Origin: Thermoactinospora rubra | GTDB taxonomy: Bacteria; Actinomycetota; Actinomycetes; Streptosporangiales; Streptosporangiaceae | NCBI RefSeq assembly: GCF_002093975.1 | Contig: NZ_KZ084329.1 | Span: 1,596-65,595, forward strand | Direction: 5' to 3' | DNA: 64,000 bases | Part shown: one piece after another, positions 26,016-36,577 of the stretch | How the letters are laid out: every line of letters begins with the position of its first letter | Numbering within the stretch: position 1 is the stretch's first letter | Translations under genes and position numbers: made by a program | The notes under the pieces: generated by a model | Databases searched by the model: none | What the model was told of the DNA's origin: nothing | Seen by the model: only the letters and a program-made list of their open reading frames with translations

Positions 26016-26666
26016 GTGTCATCCGTGTCAGACGAATCCGCCAAGACCCGCCGCGTGCCCCTCGCGCGCGGCATCACCCCGTGGTTCCTGCCGACGGCCG
26101 CCGCCGCGGCGGCCACGGCGCTGCTCACCGGCCGTGACCGGCGGTGGGCGCTGGCCTCCGTGCCGCTGACGGCGCTCACGGGGGGCATGCTCTGGTTCTT
26201 CCGCGACCCCGAGCGGACTCCCGGGCAGGGCCGCATCCTGTCGCCCGCCGACGGCGTGGTGCAGAGCATCGACCCCTGGCCGGACGGCCGCACCCGGATC
26301 GCGATCTTCATGAGCCCGCTGAACGTGCACGTCAACAGGGCTCCCCTTGCGGGCACGGTCACTTCCGTGGAGCATGTGGCGGGTGGGTTCCTGCCGGCGT
26401 TCAACAAGGACAGTGACCGGAACGAGCGCGTGGTGTGGCATTTCGAGACCGCGCTGGGCGACATCGAGATGGTGCAGATCGCGGGCGCGGTGGCGCGCAG
26501 GATCGTGCCGTACGTGAGCGCGGGCGCGAAGGTCGCCCAGGCCGAGCGCATCGGCTTGATCAGGTTCGGCTCGCGCGTCGACATCTACCTTCCTGAAGGG
26601 ATCTCGCCCGCGGTGTCCGTCGGGCAGAGGACGGTGGCGGGGGTGACCCGAATTGACCGAGGCTGA
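26016..26666 (+). CDS. psd: phosphatidylserine decarboxylase proenzyme
   Basis: A 216-residue short-form decarboxylase that makes phosphatidylethanolamine from phosphatidylserine. N-terminal hydrophobic segment (about residues 27-55), then 'FFRDPERTPG', 'LSPADGVVQSID', 'IFMSPLNVHVNRAP', and the self-cleavage site 'IRFGSRVDIYLPEG', where the Ser of the GS pair becomes the pyruvoyl group. GTG 26016 lies 6 nt after AAAGG; a TTG six nt upstream is a poorer choice. It overlaps pssA by 14 nt, so substrate-producing and substrate-using enzymes are coupled. Confidence 0.92.
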   Translation: MSSVSDESAKTRRVPLARGITPWFLPTAAAAAATALLTGRDRRWALASVPLTALTGGMLWFFRDPERTPGQGRILSPADGVVQSIDPWPDGRTRIAIFMSPLNVHVNRAPLAGTVTSVEHVAGGFLPAFNKDSDRNERVVWHFETALGDIEMVQIAGAVARRIVPYVSAGAKVAQAERIGLIRFGSRVDIYLPEGISPAVSVGQRTVAGVTRIDRG

Positions 26667-27480
26667 GGCCGCCGGCTGGCAGGCCGAGGAGGAGCAGCCG
26701 CGCGGACCGGTGGGCAAGGCCTTCCGGCTGTCGGCCGCCGACTCGCTGTCGCTGGGCAACGCGCTGTGCGGGTTCCTGGCCGTGTGCGTGCTGGCCACGG
26801 CGGCGATCCAGTCGCTCCAGCAGGTCGGCGGCGACCTGCGGATCGCCCCGCGCTTCTTCGCCACCGCGGTGGTGCTGCTGCTCATCGGTGCCACCTGCGA
26901 CCTGTTCGACGGCCTGGTGGCCCGCCGCTTCCGCGCCTCCGCGATGGGCGCCGAGCTGGACAACCTGGCCGACGCCATCAGCTTCGGCTTCGCGCCCGCC
27001 TTCATGGTGGTGATCTGGGGCGGCTTCTCGCCCGACGTGGAGCTGTGGGCGGTGCTGCTGGCCGCCGGCGCGGTGCTGCTCGCCGGCGTCGTACGGCTGG
27101 CCCGCTTCGCGTGCGTGAAGACCAAGAGCGGCGACTTCATGGGCCTGCCCATCCCCATGGGCGCCATGACCGTCATCTCCCTGGTCATGCTGTTCAAGCC
27201 GAGCTACCCGGTCCTGCTGGCGCTGCTGGGCGTGGCCTGGCTCATGGTCAGCCGGATCGAGTACCCCAAGCCCAAGGGCCAGCTGGCCGCCGTCGTGCTC
27301 GGCTGGATCATGGTCAACGTGGCGTTCCTGACCGTCTGGGTGGCCTTCCCCGACGGCGGCGACATGCCGATCAAGGTGGGCGCCAGCATGCAGATCGCCC
27401 TGGTGGCGGCGATCCCGCTGCGGATGCTGTTCTACAAGCGCGAGCAGCGCAGGGAACGCAAAGACTCGCTCAGCGGCTGA
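26653..27480 (+). CDS. pssA: CDP-diacylglycerol-serine O-phosphatidyltransferase
   Basis: A 275-residue membrane enzyme that makes phosphatidylserine from CDP-diacylglycerol and serine. The CDP-alcohol phosphotransferase motif DG-x2-AR-x8-G-x3-D-x3-D is complete ('DGLVARRFRASAMGAELDN' then 'LAD'). About 7-8 membrane helices follow the usual plan. The start is TTG 26653, inside the psd 3' end. Length is typical for actinobacterial PssA. A strong hairpin follows the stop. Confidence 0.92.
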   Translation: MTEAEAAGWQAEEEQPRGPVGKAFRLSAADSLSLGNALCGFLAVCVLATAAIQSLQQVGGDLRIAPRFFATAVVLLLIGATCDLFDGLVARRFRASAMGAELDNLADAISFGFAPAFMVVIWGGFSPDVELWAVLLAAGAVLLAGVVRLARFACVKTKSGDFMGLPIPMGAMTVISLVMLFKPSYPVLLALLGVAWLMVSRIEYPKPKGQLAAVVLGWIMVNVAFLTVWVAFPDGGDMPIKVGASMQIALVAAIPLRMLFYKREQRRERKDSLSG

Positions 27481-27494
27481 GATTCCGCGCGATT

Positions 27495-27516
27495 GGCCGG
27501 GGACATTTCCCCGGCC
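27495..27516 (+). terminator. hairpin after psd-pssA
   Basis: A perfect 9-bp stem GGCCGGGGA/TCCCCGGCC with loop CATT starts 14 nt after the pssA stop. No clear T tail follows, so it is an actinobacterial-style I-shaped terminator candidate. Confidence 0.65.
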
Positions 27517-27534
27517 ATCGGCTTTCATGGACTC

Positions 27535-27804
27535 ATGCGCGAGCACACCCGGACCTACTACCTCGGCAGGCTGGCCGACGAGCTGCAAGCCAGGGGACTG
27601 GACGTGACGCTGCGCTCCGACCCTCCCGCGCTGAAGGTGAGCGACCCTGACACGGCGCTGATGACCGAGACGGTCGACTGCGTGCCGCTGTCGGGCGGGT
27701 GGTTCTACCGGTGGTCGTGGGGGGAGACGCTCGGGCTGGCCGACGACCCGGCGGGCGCGGCCCAGCGGATCGCCGGCCTGTTCCGCGTCACCGGACGCGG
27801 ATGA
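27535..27804 (+). CDS. small hypothetical protein (89 aa)
   Basis: An 89-residue soluble protein: 'YYLGRLADELQARGLDVTLR' (amphipathic helix) then 'WFYRWSWGETLGLADDP', with aromatic residues clustered near residues 62-72. I do not recognise it. ATG 27535 lies just past the terminator hairpin and has no strong ribosome-binding site; the frame opens earlier at 27493 within the hairpin. Its 3' end overlaps the converging secreted-protein gene by 17 nt. Codon usage fits a real gene. Confidence 0.5.
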   Translation: MREHTRTYYLGRLADELQARGLDVTLRSDPPALKVSDPDTALMTETVDCVPLSGGWFYRWSWGETLGLADDPAGAAQRIAGLFRVTGRG

Positions 27805-28528
27805 TCACGACGGCCTTGTCGGCGCCGCCCCTGCCGTCCAGGATCCGATAGGCGAAGCCGTCCACGCCGCGGAAGCGCTTGGCCGGGGTGTAGGTGAAGC
27901 CGCCGTCGGGGTGCAGGACGAGCTTGCCCCAGCGGGGGCCGCGCAGCCTGGTGACGGTGAGCCGGTCGCCGTCGGGGTCGGCGTCGTTGGCCAGCACGCC
28001 GGGCGCGCCGAGGCCGAGGATCCGGTTCTTGCGGGTCTGGTAGAAGTCGGACCTGGCGTCGGGCGGGCGGTTGGCCCGCTCGCGGATCTCGCCCGTCGCG
28101 CAGTCGTAGACGGCGCCGATGGCGTTGGCGCGGAAGAAGCCGTTGATCGCCGGGCAGAGCGCCGCGGGCTCTTCCGGCAGCTTGGCGCAGTCCAGGCGGT
28201 CGGGATAGCTGTGGTCGCGCAGCCAGGCGTTGACCTTCACGCAGGCTTCCAGCCGGGGATCGGGCCTGTCGGCGATCTGTCCGGTGGCGCAGTCGTAGAC
28301 GGCGCCGATGGCGTTGGCGCGGAAGAAGCCGTTGATGGCCGCGCAGAGCGCCGCGGGCTCTTCGGGCAGCTTGGCGCAGTCCAGGCGGTCGGGGTAGTTG
28401 TGGTCGCGCAGCCAGGCGTTGGCGTTCGCGCAGGCCTCTTCCCGCGCCGGGGCCGCGGCGCCGGCCGTACCGGGAGCCGGCAGGAAGGCGCCGAGCAGGG
28501 CGAGGACGAGCAGCAGTGTGCGTCTCAT
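27788..28528 (-). CDS. secreted protein with two four-Cys repeats and a cadherin-like domain
   Basis: A 246-residue exported protein. Residues 1-25 are a signal peptide ending AGA/A. Two tandem 63-residue repeats follow (about 30-92 and 93-155), each with four cysteines at matching places (C33, C51, C62, C80; C96, C114, C125, C143) and the core 'NAWLRDHNYPDRLDCAKLPE'. The C-terminal 85 residues resemble a bacterial cadherin/Ig-like (Big_9-type) domain, with 'VLANDADPDGDRLTV' as a likely Ca2+ loop. The equal Cys spacing suggests two disulfides per repeat. The repeat domain is not recognised. Direct repeats lie in its promoter region. Confidence 0.75.
   Translation of the reverse strand: MRRTLLLVLALLGAFLPAPGTAGAAAPAREEACANANAWLRDHNYPDRLDCAKLPEEPAALCAAINGFFRANAIGAVYDCATGQIADRPDPRLEACVKVNAWLRDHSYPDRLDCAKLPEEPAALCPAINGFFRANAIGAVYDCATGEIRERANRPPDARSDFYQTRKNRILGLGAPGVLANDADPDGDRLTVTRLRGPRWGKLVLHPDGGFTYTPAKRFRGVDGFAYRILDGRGGADKAVVIIRVR
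28092..28436 (-). repeat. 156-bp duplicated four-Cys module
   Basis: Plus-strand 28092-28247 and 28281-28436 are near-identical with a 189-bp (63-codon) offset. The differences are few and mostly in the last third. They encode the two four-Cys repeats of the secreted protein. Confidence 0.85.
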
Positions 28529-28557
28529 GCGCCCAGCGTCGGGCGGGCCGCGCCGGG

Positions 28558-28604
28558 CGGACAGAGTATGGCCTACTCAAACGGACAGGGCGGGCCTGCT
28601 CAAC
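28558..28604 (-). promoter_or_regulatory. tandem direct repeats upstream of the four-Cys protein gene
   Basis: On the plus strand, cggacag-N5-ggcctactcaa (from 28558) is followed by cggacag-N4-ggcctgctcaa (from 28582). Read toward the gene: TTGAGCAGGCC and TTGAGTAGGCC, each followed by CTGTCCG. The spacing (23-24 bp, about two helical turns) suits a dimeric regulator such as a response regulator. They lie 30-76 nt before the start codon. Confidence 0.4.
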
Positions 28605-28607
28605 CCG

Positions 28608-29249
28608 CTACCAGCCGCGGGCGCGCCACTCCTCCAGGTGCGGCCGCTCGGCGCCGAGCGTGGAGTCCTTGCCGTGGCCCGGGTAGAACCACGTGTCGTC
28701 GGGGAACCGGTTGAAGATCCGCTCCACCACGTCGGTGTAGAGCTGGGTGAAGCGCTCGGGGTCGTTCCACGTGTTGCCCACCCCGCCCGGGAACAGCGAG
28801 TCGCCGGTGAACAGGTGGCCGGGGTAGGACAGCGCGATCGAGCCGGGCGTGTGGCCCCGCAGGTGGATCACCTCGAGCGTGACCTCGCCGAAGGTGATCT
28901 CGTCGCCGTGCTCGACCAGGCGGTCGGCGGCGACGGGCAGCGCCGGCGCGTCGAGCGGGTGCGCGATCGTCGGCGCGCCGGTGACCTTGGCCACCTGCTC
29001 CAGCGCCTGCCAGTGGTCGCCGTGCTGGTGGGTGGTGACGATGGCGGCCAGCGGCTGGTCGCCGACCAGGGCGAGCAGGCGGTCGGCCTCGTTGGCGGCG
29101 TCGATGAGCAGCCCCTGGCCGGTCGCGGTGCAGCGCAGCAGGTAGGCGTTGTTGTCGAAGGGACCGACGGCCAGCTTGGCGATGGTCAGCCCGGGCAGCT
29201 CGCGCACGTCGGCCGGGCCGCCGACCCGGACGTCGCCGGTATACGTCAT
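28608..29249 (-). CDS. MBL-fold hydrolase, glyoxalase II-like
   Basis: A 213-residue metallo-beta-lactamase-fold enzyme. The zinc motif is complete: 'VTTHQHGDHWQALE' (HxHxDH), 'IHLRGHTPGSIAL' (second His), 'HLFTGDSLFPGG' (bridging Asp), 'WFYPGHGKDS' (last His). This arrangement is that of hydroxyacylglutathione hydrolase-like thioesterases, which in actinobacteria may act on mycothiol thioesters. Its start overlaps the stop of the upstream mycothiol-dependent enzyme gene (ATGA), so they are co-translated, which supports a thiol-conjugate role (inference). Confidence 0.87.
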   Translation of the reverse strand: MTYTGDVRVGGPADVRELPGLTIAKLAVGPFDNNAYLLRCTATGQGLLIDAANEADRLLALVGDQPLAAIVTTHQHGDHWQALEQVAKVTGAPTIAHPLDAPALPVAADRLVEHGDEITFGEVTLEVIHLRGHTPGSIALSYPGHLFTGDSLFPGGVGNTWNDPERFTQLYTDVVERIFNRFPDDTWFYPGHGKDSTLGAERPHLEEWRARGW

Positions 29250-30016
29250 GGGTACTCCTCCGGTGGCGCGGCGGGCAGGCCGGCCGGCGCGATCCTGGTC
29301 ATCCAGGGCGGCGGCGCCGGCAACGGCCCCTGCGGCACCACCTTAACCCCCTCGCCGGCGGAGCGGCCGGTCAGCCAGGCCAGCACGTCGGCGGGCGCGC
29401 CCTCGACCAGCGGGCCGTCGCCCAGGTCGCGAGCCATGAGGGCCAGCCGCTCCGGCCCGCCCTCGAACCGGATGCCGCCGATCGTGCTCCGCTCGCGCGG
29501 CCAGCAGGCCAGGCAGTCGTGCAGCTCGCGCACGACGAACGGCTCGGGCCAGTCGGCCGGGCCGTACCCGGACCCCAGGTCGACGTGGTGGATCTCCACC
29601 TCGCGCAGCCTGCGCACCAGGATGTACCAGGCCGGGTGCGACGGGCCGCGCAGCCCGCCGACCATGGCCGGCCAGGCCTGCTCGGGCGTCGACCTGATCT
29701 CCTGGGCCAGCCGCGCGGTGCTGTCCTCCAGGTCGGCCACGTGCTCGGCGGCCGGACGCGCCGCGCCCGCCTCGATCTCGGCGTCCCTGGCCTCCTGGGA
29801 GGGGTACTGCGGCGTCACCACGCCCGTGCGGGCCCACGTGAGCAGCCGGATCAGGCTGTCGGCGTTGCGCGCCAGATGGGTCAGCACGTGCCCGCGCGTC
29901 CAGCCGGGCAGCCGCGAGGGCGCGGCCACGTCGGCGTCGGACAGGGTCACCGCGGTGGCCAGCAGGCGGTTGGTGGCCGCCGCCAGCTCGGCGCTCAGGC
30001 CGGGGATGACGGTCAT
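29246..30016 (-). CDS. mycothiol-dependent maleylpyruvate isomerase-family enzyme
   Basis: A 256-residue DinB-like four-helix-bundle protein of the MDMPI family. The N-terminal metal/thiol-binding block is clear: 'SRLPGWTRGHVLTHLARNAD', with later 'REVEIHHVDLGSGYGP' supplying more His ligands. Proven relatives isomerise maleylpyruvate with mycothiol; most, as here, have unknown substrates. ATG 30016 is chosen over upstream in-frame starts, because homology-like sequence begins at 'VIPGLSAELAAATNRLL'. It is divergent from uvrA (215 bp between) and coupled to the MBL gene. Confidence 0.83.
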   Translation of the reverse strand: MTVIPGLSAELAAATNRLLATAVTLSDADVAAPSRLPGWTRGHVLTHLARNADSLIRLLTWARTGVVTPQYPSQEARDAEIEAGAARPAAEHVADLEDSTARLAQEIRSTPEQAWPAMVGGLRGPSHPAWYILVRRLREVEIHHVDLGSGYGPADWPEPFVVRELHDCLACWPRERSTIGGIRFEGGPERLALMARDLGDGPLVEGAPADVLAWLTGRSAGEGVKVVPQGPLPAPPPWMTRIAPAGLPAAPPEEYP

Positions 30017-30231
30017 AGGCGGTATTCCACCACGGGCGCCGCCTGCCGTACCACGGCGGAAACGCGCAGATGGCGGGGCCTGTCGGGGAAAGTGAGCCTG
30101 CCCGGTCGCGGGGAGGCCGTAATCTGGAGGGCGGCTGGTTTTCGGGCGGCGAGCGGGCCGCAGAAAAATGTCAGTGCCCCCCTCTACCATCCGCGTGGAC
30201 CTATCAACTCACTACATGATCCGGGATCACC

Positions 30232-33072
<2,841 letters not shown>

Positions 33073-33168
33073 CGGGTACGACGGGGCGCGCTCGCCGCCG
33101 GTCCTTCCCGCCGGGTCGCGGTGTAGGTCATGGGGAGGGCTGGGCGCTTCGCCGTACGCGATGGAGAC

Positions 33169-33966
33169 TCACGGGGCGGCGGGTTCGAAGCTCTTCAGCA
33201 GCGTGGTGAGCGCCTCCTGGTCGGGGCCGGTGAAGGCGGGGGCCATAGGTGCGAGAGCGAGGGTGTCGAAGAAGTCGCGCGAGCGGTCACGAGCGGGCGG
33301 CAGGTGAGAGCTGAGGATCAGCGGCGGGTCGGCGTCACGCAGGGGCCGGATGGTGGCGAGGTAGGCGTCCTGGTTCACCAGGTGCACCCACGGGCTGTCG
33401 ACCGCCGCCCACAGCAGTTGCGCGTCGCGCACCGAGCTGTCGCCGATCTCGGGGACGCTCGCGTCCTCCACCGCGGGCAGCGGCGCTCCGCAGCAGTCGG
33501 AGCTGAAGCACGCGCCCGATCCCGTGTCGAGGAAGCCCACCGTGGCCGGGTTGTCGAACAAGGGCGGGCGGAAGGCGGCCAGGGTCCGGTCGCCGACGTC
33601 GAGCCGCTCGCCGGGATTGACGATGCGCACCCGGTCGGGCGGGAGCGGGCGCTCGGTGGACATGATCCCCATGCCGAGGAACGTGGTGACGACCAGCGCG
33701 CGCGGCGCGGCCTCCAGAAGATCGTGGGGGGCTCCGGTGTGGTCGCGGTCGGGATGGGTGAGCCAGATCCAGCGGACGTCCTCCGGCGCGACGGCGGTGG
33801 CCAGCGCATCGAGGAAGCCCCGGCCGGGCAGGCCCACGCCGGTGTCGACGACGACGGGCTCGGCGGCGTGCAGGACGAAGGCGTTGACGGGCAGGAAGCC
33901 CAGCCCGGGCACGGGCAGGCAGTCGTTCAGCACGGTGACGTCAGGGGTGACGTGGTGGACGAGCAT
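33169..33966 (-). CDS. MBL-fold protein with variant metal motif
   Basis: A 265-residue metallo-beta-lactamase-fold protein. The usual HxHxDH reads 'WLTHPDRDHTGAP' (HxDxDH), so the second metal ligand is Asp instead of His. 'VVVDTGVGLPGRG' starts the fold, 'FLDTGSGACFSSDCCG' occupies the bridging-Asp region and 'LILSSHLPPAR' the last-His region. A changed ligand set can mean an iron-binding or non-hydrolytic member. ATG 33966 has GGAGGG five nt upstream inside an inverted repeat. It converges with uvrA without an obvious terminator. Confidence 0.78.
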   Translation of the reverse strand: MLVHHVTPDVTVLNDCLPVPGLGFLPVNAFVLHAAEPVVVDTGVGLPGRGFLDALATAVAPEDVRWIWLTHPDRDHTGAPHDLLEAAPRALVVTTFLGMGIMSTERPLPPDRVRIVNPGERLDVGDRTLAAFRPPLFDNPATVGFLDTGSGACFSSDCCGAPLPAVEDASVPEIGDSSVRDAQLLWAAVDSPWVHLVNQDAYLATIRPLRDADPPLILSSHLPPARDRSRDFFDTLALAPMAPAFTGPDQEALTTLLKSFEPAAP

Positions 33967-33969
33967 GGG

Positions 33970-33986
33970 CCCTCCGTTCCGGAGGG
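33970..33986 (-). promoter_or_regulatory. inverted repeat covering the MBL ribosome-binding site
   Basis: CCCTCCG-TTC-CGGAGGG is a perfect 7-bp inverted repeat. Its gene-proximal arm reads CGGAGGG in the mRNA and is the Shine-Dalgarno sequence. If it folds, translation would be blocked; it could equally be a DNA operator. Confidence 0.45.
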
Positions 33987-34062
33987 TGATGATGGCTGTG
34001 GAAGGTGACGAGAGGGCGGCAGGAGAGCCTCGCAAAGGCGGCTCGGAAAGGCGTGAGAAGGC

Positions 34063-34800
34063 TCAGAAGGGAACGGGGTTCCGCAGCGGGCCCGTGCCGG
34101 TGCCCCGGCCCGACAGGATCCGGCAGAACTCCACCGCGTCCTCGACGATCTCCTCCCCGTCCTCCCCGTCGTCGCCTCGGCTGAAGGTCCCGCCCGCCGG
34201 TCCCGTCAGCGTGAGCCGGTACGGCCGGCCGTGCCGCCAGGCCCATTCGGCGACGACGTCGGCGATGAGGCGGCCGTCGTGCTCCGGCGTCAGCTCGATG
34301 TCGCGCCCGATCGCCCGGCAGATGTCCACGCGGTGCATCCACGTGTCCCTGGTGAGGATGACCTTGAAAAGGTAGCCCAGCGACCAGGTCTCCATCCCGC
34401 CGTCGAACTCCTGCCGGGTGGGCAGCCAGCCGACGGCGGCGGCGCGGCGCAGGCGGGAGCGGGCCGCGACGGGAGCCATCGTGGCCAGGCGCTCGGCCAG
34501 CTGCGCCTCCGTGAGGTGGGCACGCTCGGCGACCTGCACCTCCGTCATCCCGTCGATCACCGGGCGGCCTCGGGCCGCACGCTTTCCGGCACGCAGGACG
34601 TGCATGAACTCCCGGGTGGACGACGCGAACTCCATCATGCCGAGCACGTGCCCGGCCATCGCCCGCACGTCCCACGCCGGGCACTCGGTCTGCTTGCTCC
34701 ACTCGCCCGGGCCGAGAGAGCGGATGAGCCCGGCGAAGCGGCGGTTCTCGGTGGCGGCCAGGGTCGCCGCCTCATGGCGGGACAGTCCGATGGGAGGCAT
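34063..34800 (-). CDS. MDMPI-like mycothiol-dependent protein
   Basis: A 245-residue protein with the DinB-like N-terminal helix bundle typical of the mycothiol maleylpyruvate isomerase family: 'QTECPAWDVRAMAGHVLGMM' (metal-binding His region), 'FKVILTRDTWMHRVDICRAI' (second His pair), then a small alpha/beta C-terminal domain. The substrate is unknown. The ATG at 34800 shares its A with the last base of the upstream TetR stop (TGATG), so the two are translationally coupled and the regulator probably controls this gene. A GTG one codon earlier is also possible. Confidence 0.8.
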   Translation of the reverse strand: MPPIGLSRHEAATLAATENRRFAGLIRSLGPGEWSKQTECPAWDVRAMAGHVLGMMEFASSTREFMHVLRAGKRAARGRPVIDGMTEVQVAERAHLTEAQLAERLATMAPVAARSRLRRAAAVGWLPTRQEFDGGMETWSLGYLFKVILTRDTWMHRVDICRAIGRDIELTPEHDGRLIADVVAEWAWRHGRPYRLTLTGPAGGTFSRGDDGEDGEEIVEDAVEFCRILSGRGTGTGPLRNPVPF

Positions 34801-35402
34801 CACTCATCACTTGTCCTTCTGTTCTTGACGTGGGCCAGGAACATCTCCATGGCCTCGTCGGCCAGCCGCGTCCAGCGGTCGCCGCCGGGGTCGTTGGCGA
34901 TCTGCTGGGAGGCGAGCCCGGCGTTGATCGCGGTGAGCAGGTCGAGCGTCCGCTCGTCGTCCAGGCCCAGTGCGGCCAGCCGTTCCCGTGCGAGGTCCAG
35001 GCACTTCACCGCGAGCGCGTAGGACTCGGGTGAGGGCTCGAACCCCGGGATGGTCCGCTGGTTCATGAGCTGGAAGCGGGCGGGGTCGGCGGTGGAGAAC
35101 TCGAGGAAGTAGCGGGTCATGCTCTTGAGGTCGGCCAGCGGGTGGCCGGTGAGGGGCATCTCGCCGTACCCCTCCAGGAGCCGGCGCCAGCCCTGGGCGA
35201 ACATCGCGTCGTAGATCGCGTGCTTGGAGGCGAAGTACGAGTACAGCGAGGGGGCGCGCATGCCGACCCGCTGTGCGACGTCCCGCAGGGTCAGCCCGGC
35301 GAGCCCTTCGGCCCGTGCGATCTCCCAGGCGGCGTCCAGGATCTCCTCACGTGTCCTCTCACGACGTTCGGTTTTCCTATCGCGCTTCGGTTCTCCGTAC
35401 AT
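34800..35402 (-). CDS. TetR-family transcriptional regulator
   Basis: A 200-residue repressor. The N-terminal HTH is textbook: 'TREEILDAAWEIARAEGLAG', 'LTLRDVAQRVGMRAPSLYSY' and 'FASKHAIYDAMF' (residues about 18-66). The C-terminal ligand domain resembles the WHG/TetR_C group ('YFLEFSTADPARFQLM'). It is the first gene of a two-gene operon with the mycothiol-dependent enzyme. Upstream, CCTAAC occurs twice in the same orientation (plus-strand TTAGG at about 35404 and 35427), a possible operator. The next gene rightward diverges. Confidence 0.87.
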   Translation of the reverse strand: MYGEPKRDRKTERRERTREEILDAAWEIARAEGLAGLTLRDVAQRVGMRAPSLYSYFASKHAIYDAMFAQGWRRLLEGYGEMPLTGHPLADLKSMTRYFLEFSTADPARFQLMNQRTIPGFEPSPESYALAVKCLDLARERLAALGLDDERTLDLLTAINAGLASQQIANDPGGDRWTRLADEAMEMFLAHVKNRRTSDE

Positions 35403-35502
35403 AGTTAGGAGTTTCGCACGCTGTTAGGCGAGGGTCAAGGCCCTGAATCGGGGACCGGCAGGGTGCGCCCCTAGGCTTTCCGGTGGCAGCGAACGTCAAA
35501 GG

Positions 35503-35518
35503 CCGCCCCCAGGGGCGG
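35503..35518 (+). promoter_or_regulatory. hairpin directly before the first Rieske gene
   Basis: CCGCCCC-CA-GGGGCGG followed by TTT ends 7 nt before ATG 35526. It resembles a terminator but sits where the ribosome-binding site should be, so it may control translation or end a short leader; alternatively translation starts at GTG 35568. Confidence 0.4.
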
Positions 35519-35525
35519 TTTCGTC

Positions 35526-35972
35526 ATGACGACGGGGGAGGATCCGTTGGCGCAGGGGGATGCTGACGTGCGCGCGCTCGGGCGGCGCGAGATGCTGGGA
35601 GCGGCCGGAGTGGCGGCCTGCGGCCTGGCCGCGGCCGGGTGCTCGGGAGGCGCGCAGGCGGGCGGCCCGGCGCCGGGCATCAAGGGCAAGGTGATCGCCA
35701 AGACCTCCGAGGTGCCCGTGGGCGGCGGCAAGATCATCCAGAAGTGGAAGATCGTCGTCACCCAGCCGACGGCGGGCGTCTACAAGGCCTTCAGCGCGGC
35801 CTGCCCCCACAAGGGCTGCGCCGTGGGCAGCCCGCGGGACGGCGTGATGACCTGCCCGTGCCACGGCAGCCAGTTCGACGCCGCCACCGGCAAGTGCCTC
35901 AAGGGCCCCGCCGACGCCCCGCTGCCGGCCTACTCGGTCAAGGTCGAGGGCGACGGCATCGTCATCCTCTGA
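35526..35972 (+). CDS. Tat-exported Rieske [2Fe-2S] lipoprotein 1
   Basis: A 148-residue membrane-anchored iron-sulfur protein. Twin arginines R20-R21 ('LGRREMLGAAGVAACGL') and a lipobox ending at C39 ('LAAAGC') indicate Tat export and lipid anchoring outside the membrane. The cluster motifs are CPHKGC (C93, H95, C98) and CPCHGSQF (C110, C112, H113): two Cys and two His ligands plus the C98-C112 disulfide of high-potential Rieske proteins. It is probably an electron carrier for an unknown partner; no oxidoreductase subunit adjoins. A hairpin precedes the ATG; GTG 35568 is an alternative start. Confidence 0.87.
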   Translation: MTTGEDPLAQGDADVRALGRREMLGAAGVAACGLAAAGCSGGAQAGGPAPGIKGKVIAKTSEVPVGGGKIIQKWKIVVTQPTAGVYKAFSAACPHKGCAVGSPRDGVMTCPCHGSQFDAATGKCLKGPADAPLPAYSVKVEGDGIVIL

Positions 35973-36081
35973 GGCGTCAAGCCGTAAATTTGCCTTTTCC
36001 CAGGAAATTCCCATGCGGCAGGCTGAACCGGCGCTGCGGCGGGAGCCGTACTTCTGGAAGAAACGGAACCTGGGAGGGATC

Positions 36082-36546
36082 ATGGCGGATACGACGCGAC
36101 GCGCGGTGGTGCTGGGAGCCGGAGGGGCCGGGCTCACGGCGCTGCTGGCCGCGTGTTCGGGGTACGGCCAGCAGCAGGCGGACACCGGCGCGACCGCCGA
36201 TCCGCCGGCCGAGCAGAGTCCGGCGGCGACCGCGAACCCCGAGAAGGGCGAGGCCAAGGGCGACGCGCTCGCCAGCACGGACGACATCCCCGTGGGCGAG
36301 GGCAAGGTCTTCAAGGAGCAGAAGGTCGTCGTGACCCAGCCGGCCGCGGGCGAGTTCAAGGCGTTCAGCGCCACGTGCACGCACCAGGGCTGCACGGTGG
36401 CCGACGTGTCGAACGGCACGATCAACTGCCCGTGCCACGGAAGCAAGTTCAAGATCGAAGACGGCTCGGTCGCCGACGGGCCCGCCACCAAGCCGCTCCC
36501 CGAGAAGCAGATCACCGTGGAGGGGAACTCGATCCTGCTTTCATGA
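36082..36546 (+). CDS. Tat-exported Rieske [2Fe-2S] lipoprotein 2
   Basis: A 154-residue paralogue of its neighbours. R6-R7 ('TTRRAVVLGAGGAG') and lipobox 'LLAAC' (C25) mark a Tat lipoprotein signal. A disordered Ala/Glu/Pro linker (about 30-65) is followed by the Rieske domain with CTHQGC (C99, H101, C104) and CPCHGSKF (C116, C118, H119). It shares 'VFKEQKVVVTQP' with the third copy, so copies 2 and 3 are the closer pair. GGGAGGG precedes the ATG. The gap after copy 1 is 109 bp. Confidence 0.88.
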   Translation: MADTTRRAVVLGAGGAGLTALLAACSGYGQQQADTGATADPPAEQSPAATANPEKGEAKGDALASTDDIPVGEGKVFKEQKVVVTQPAAGEFKAFSATCTHQGCTVADVSNGTINCPCHGSKFKIEDGSVADGPATKPLPEKQITVEGNSILLS

Positions 36547-36577
36547 TTTTCTCATGACCGTGCGCTTGGCTGCCCGC

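Noticed and set aside
30017-30231. LexA/SOS box before uvrA
   Set aside because: No GAAC-N4-GTTC-like sequence found in the 215-bp gap.
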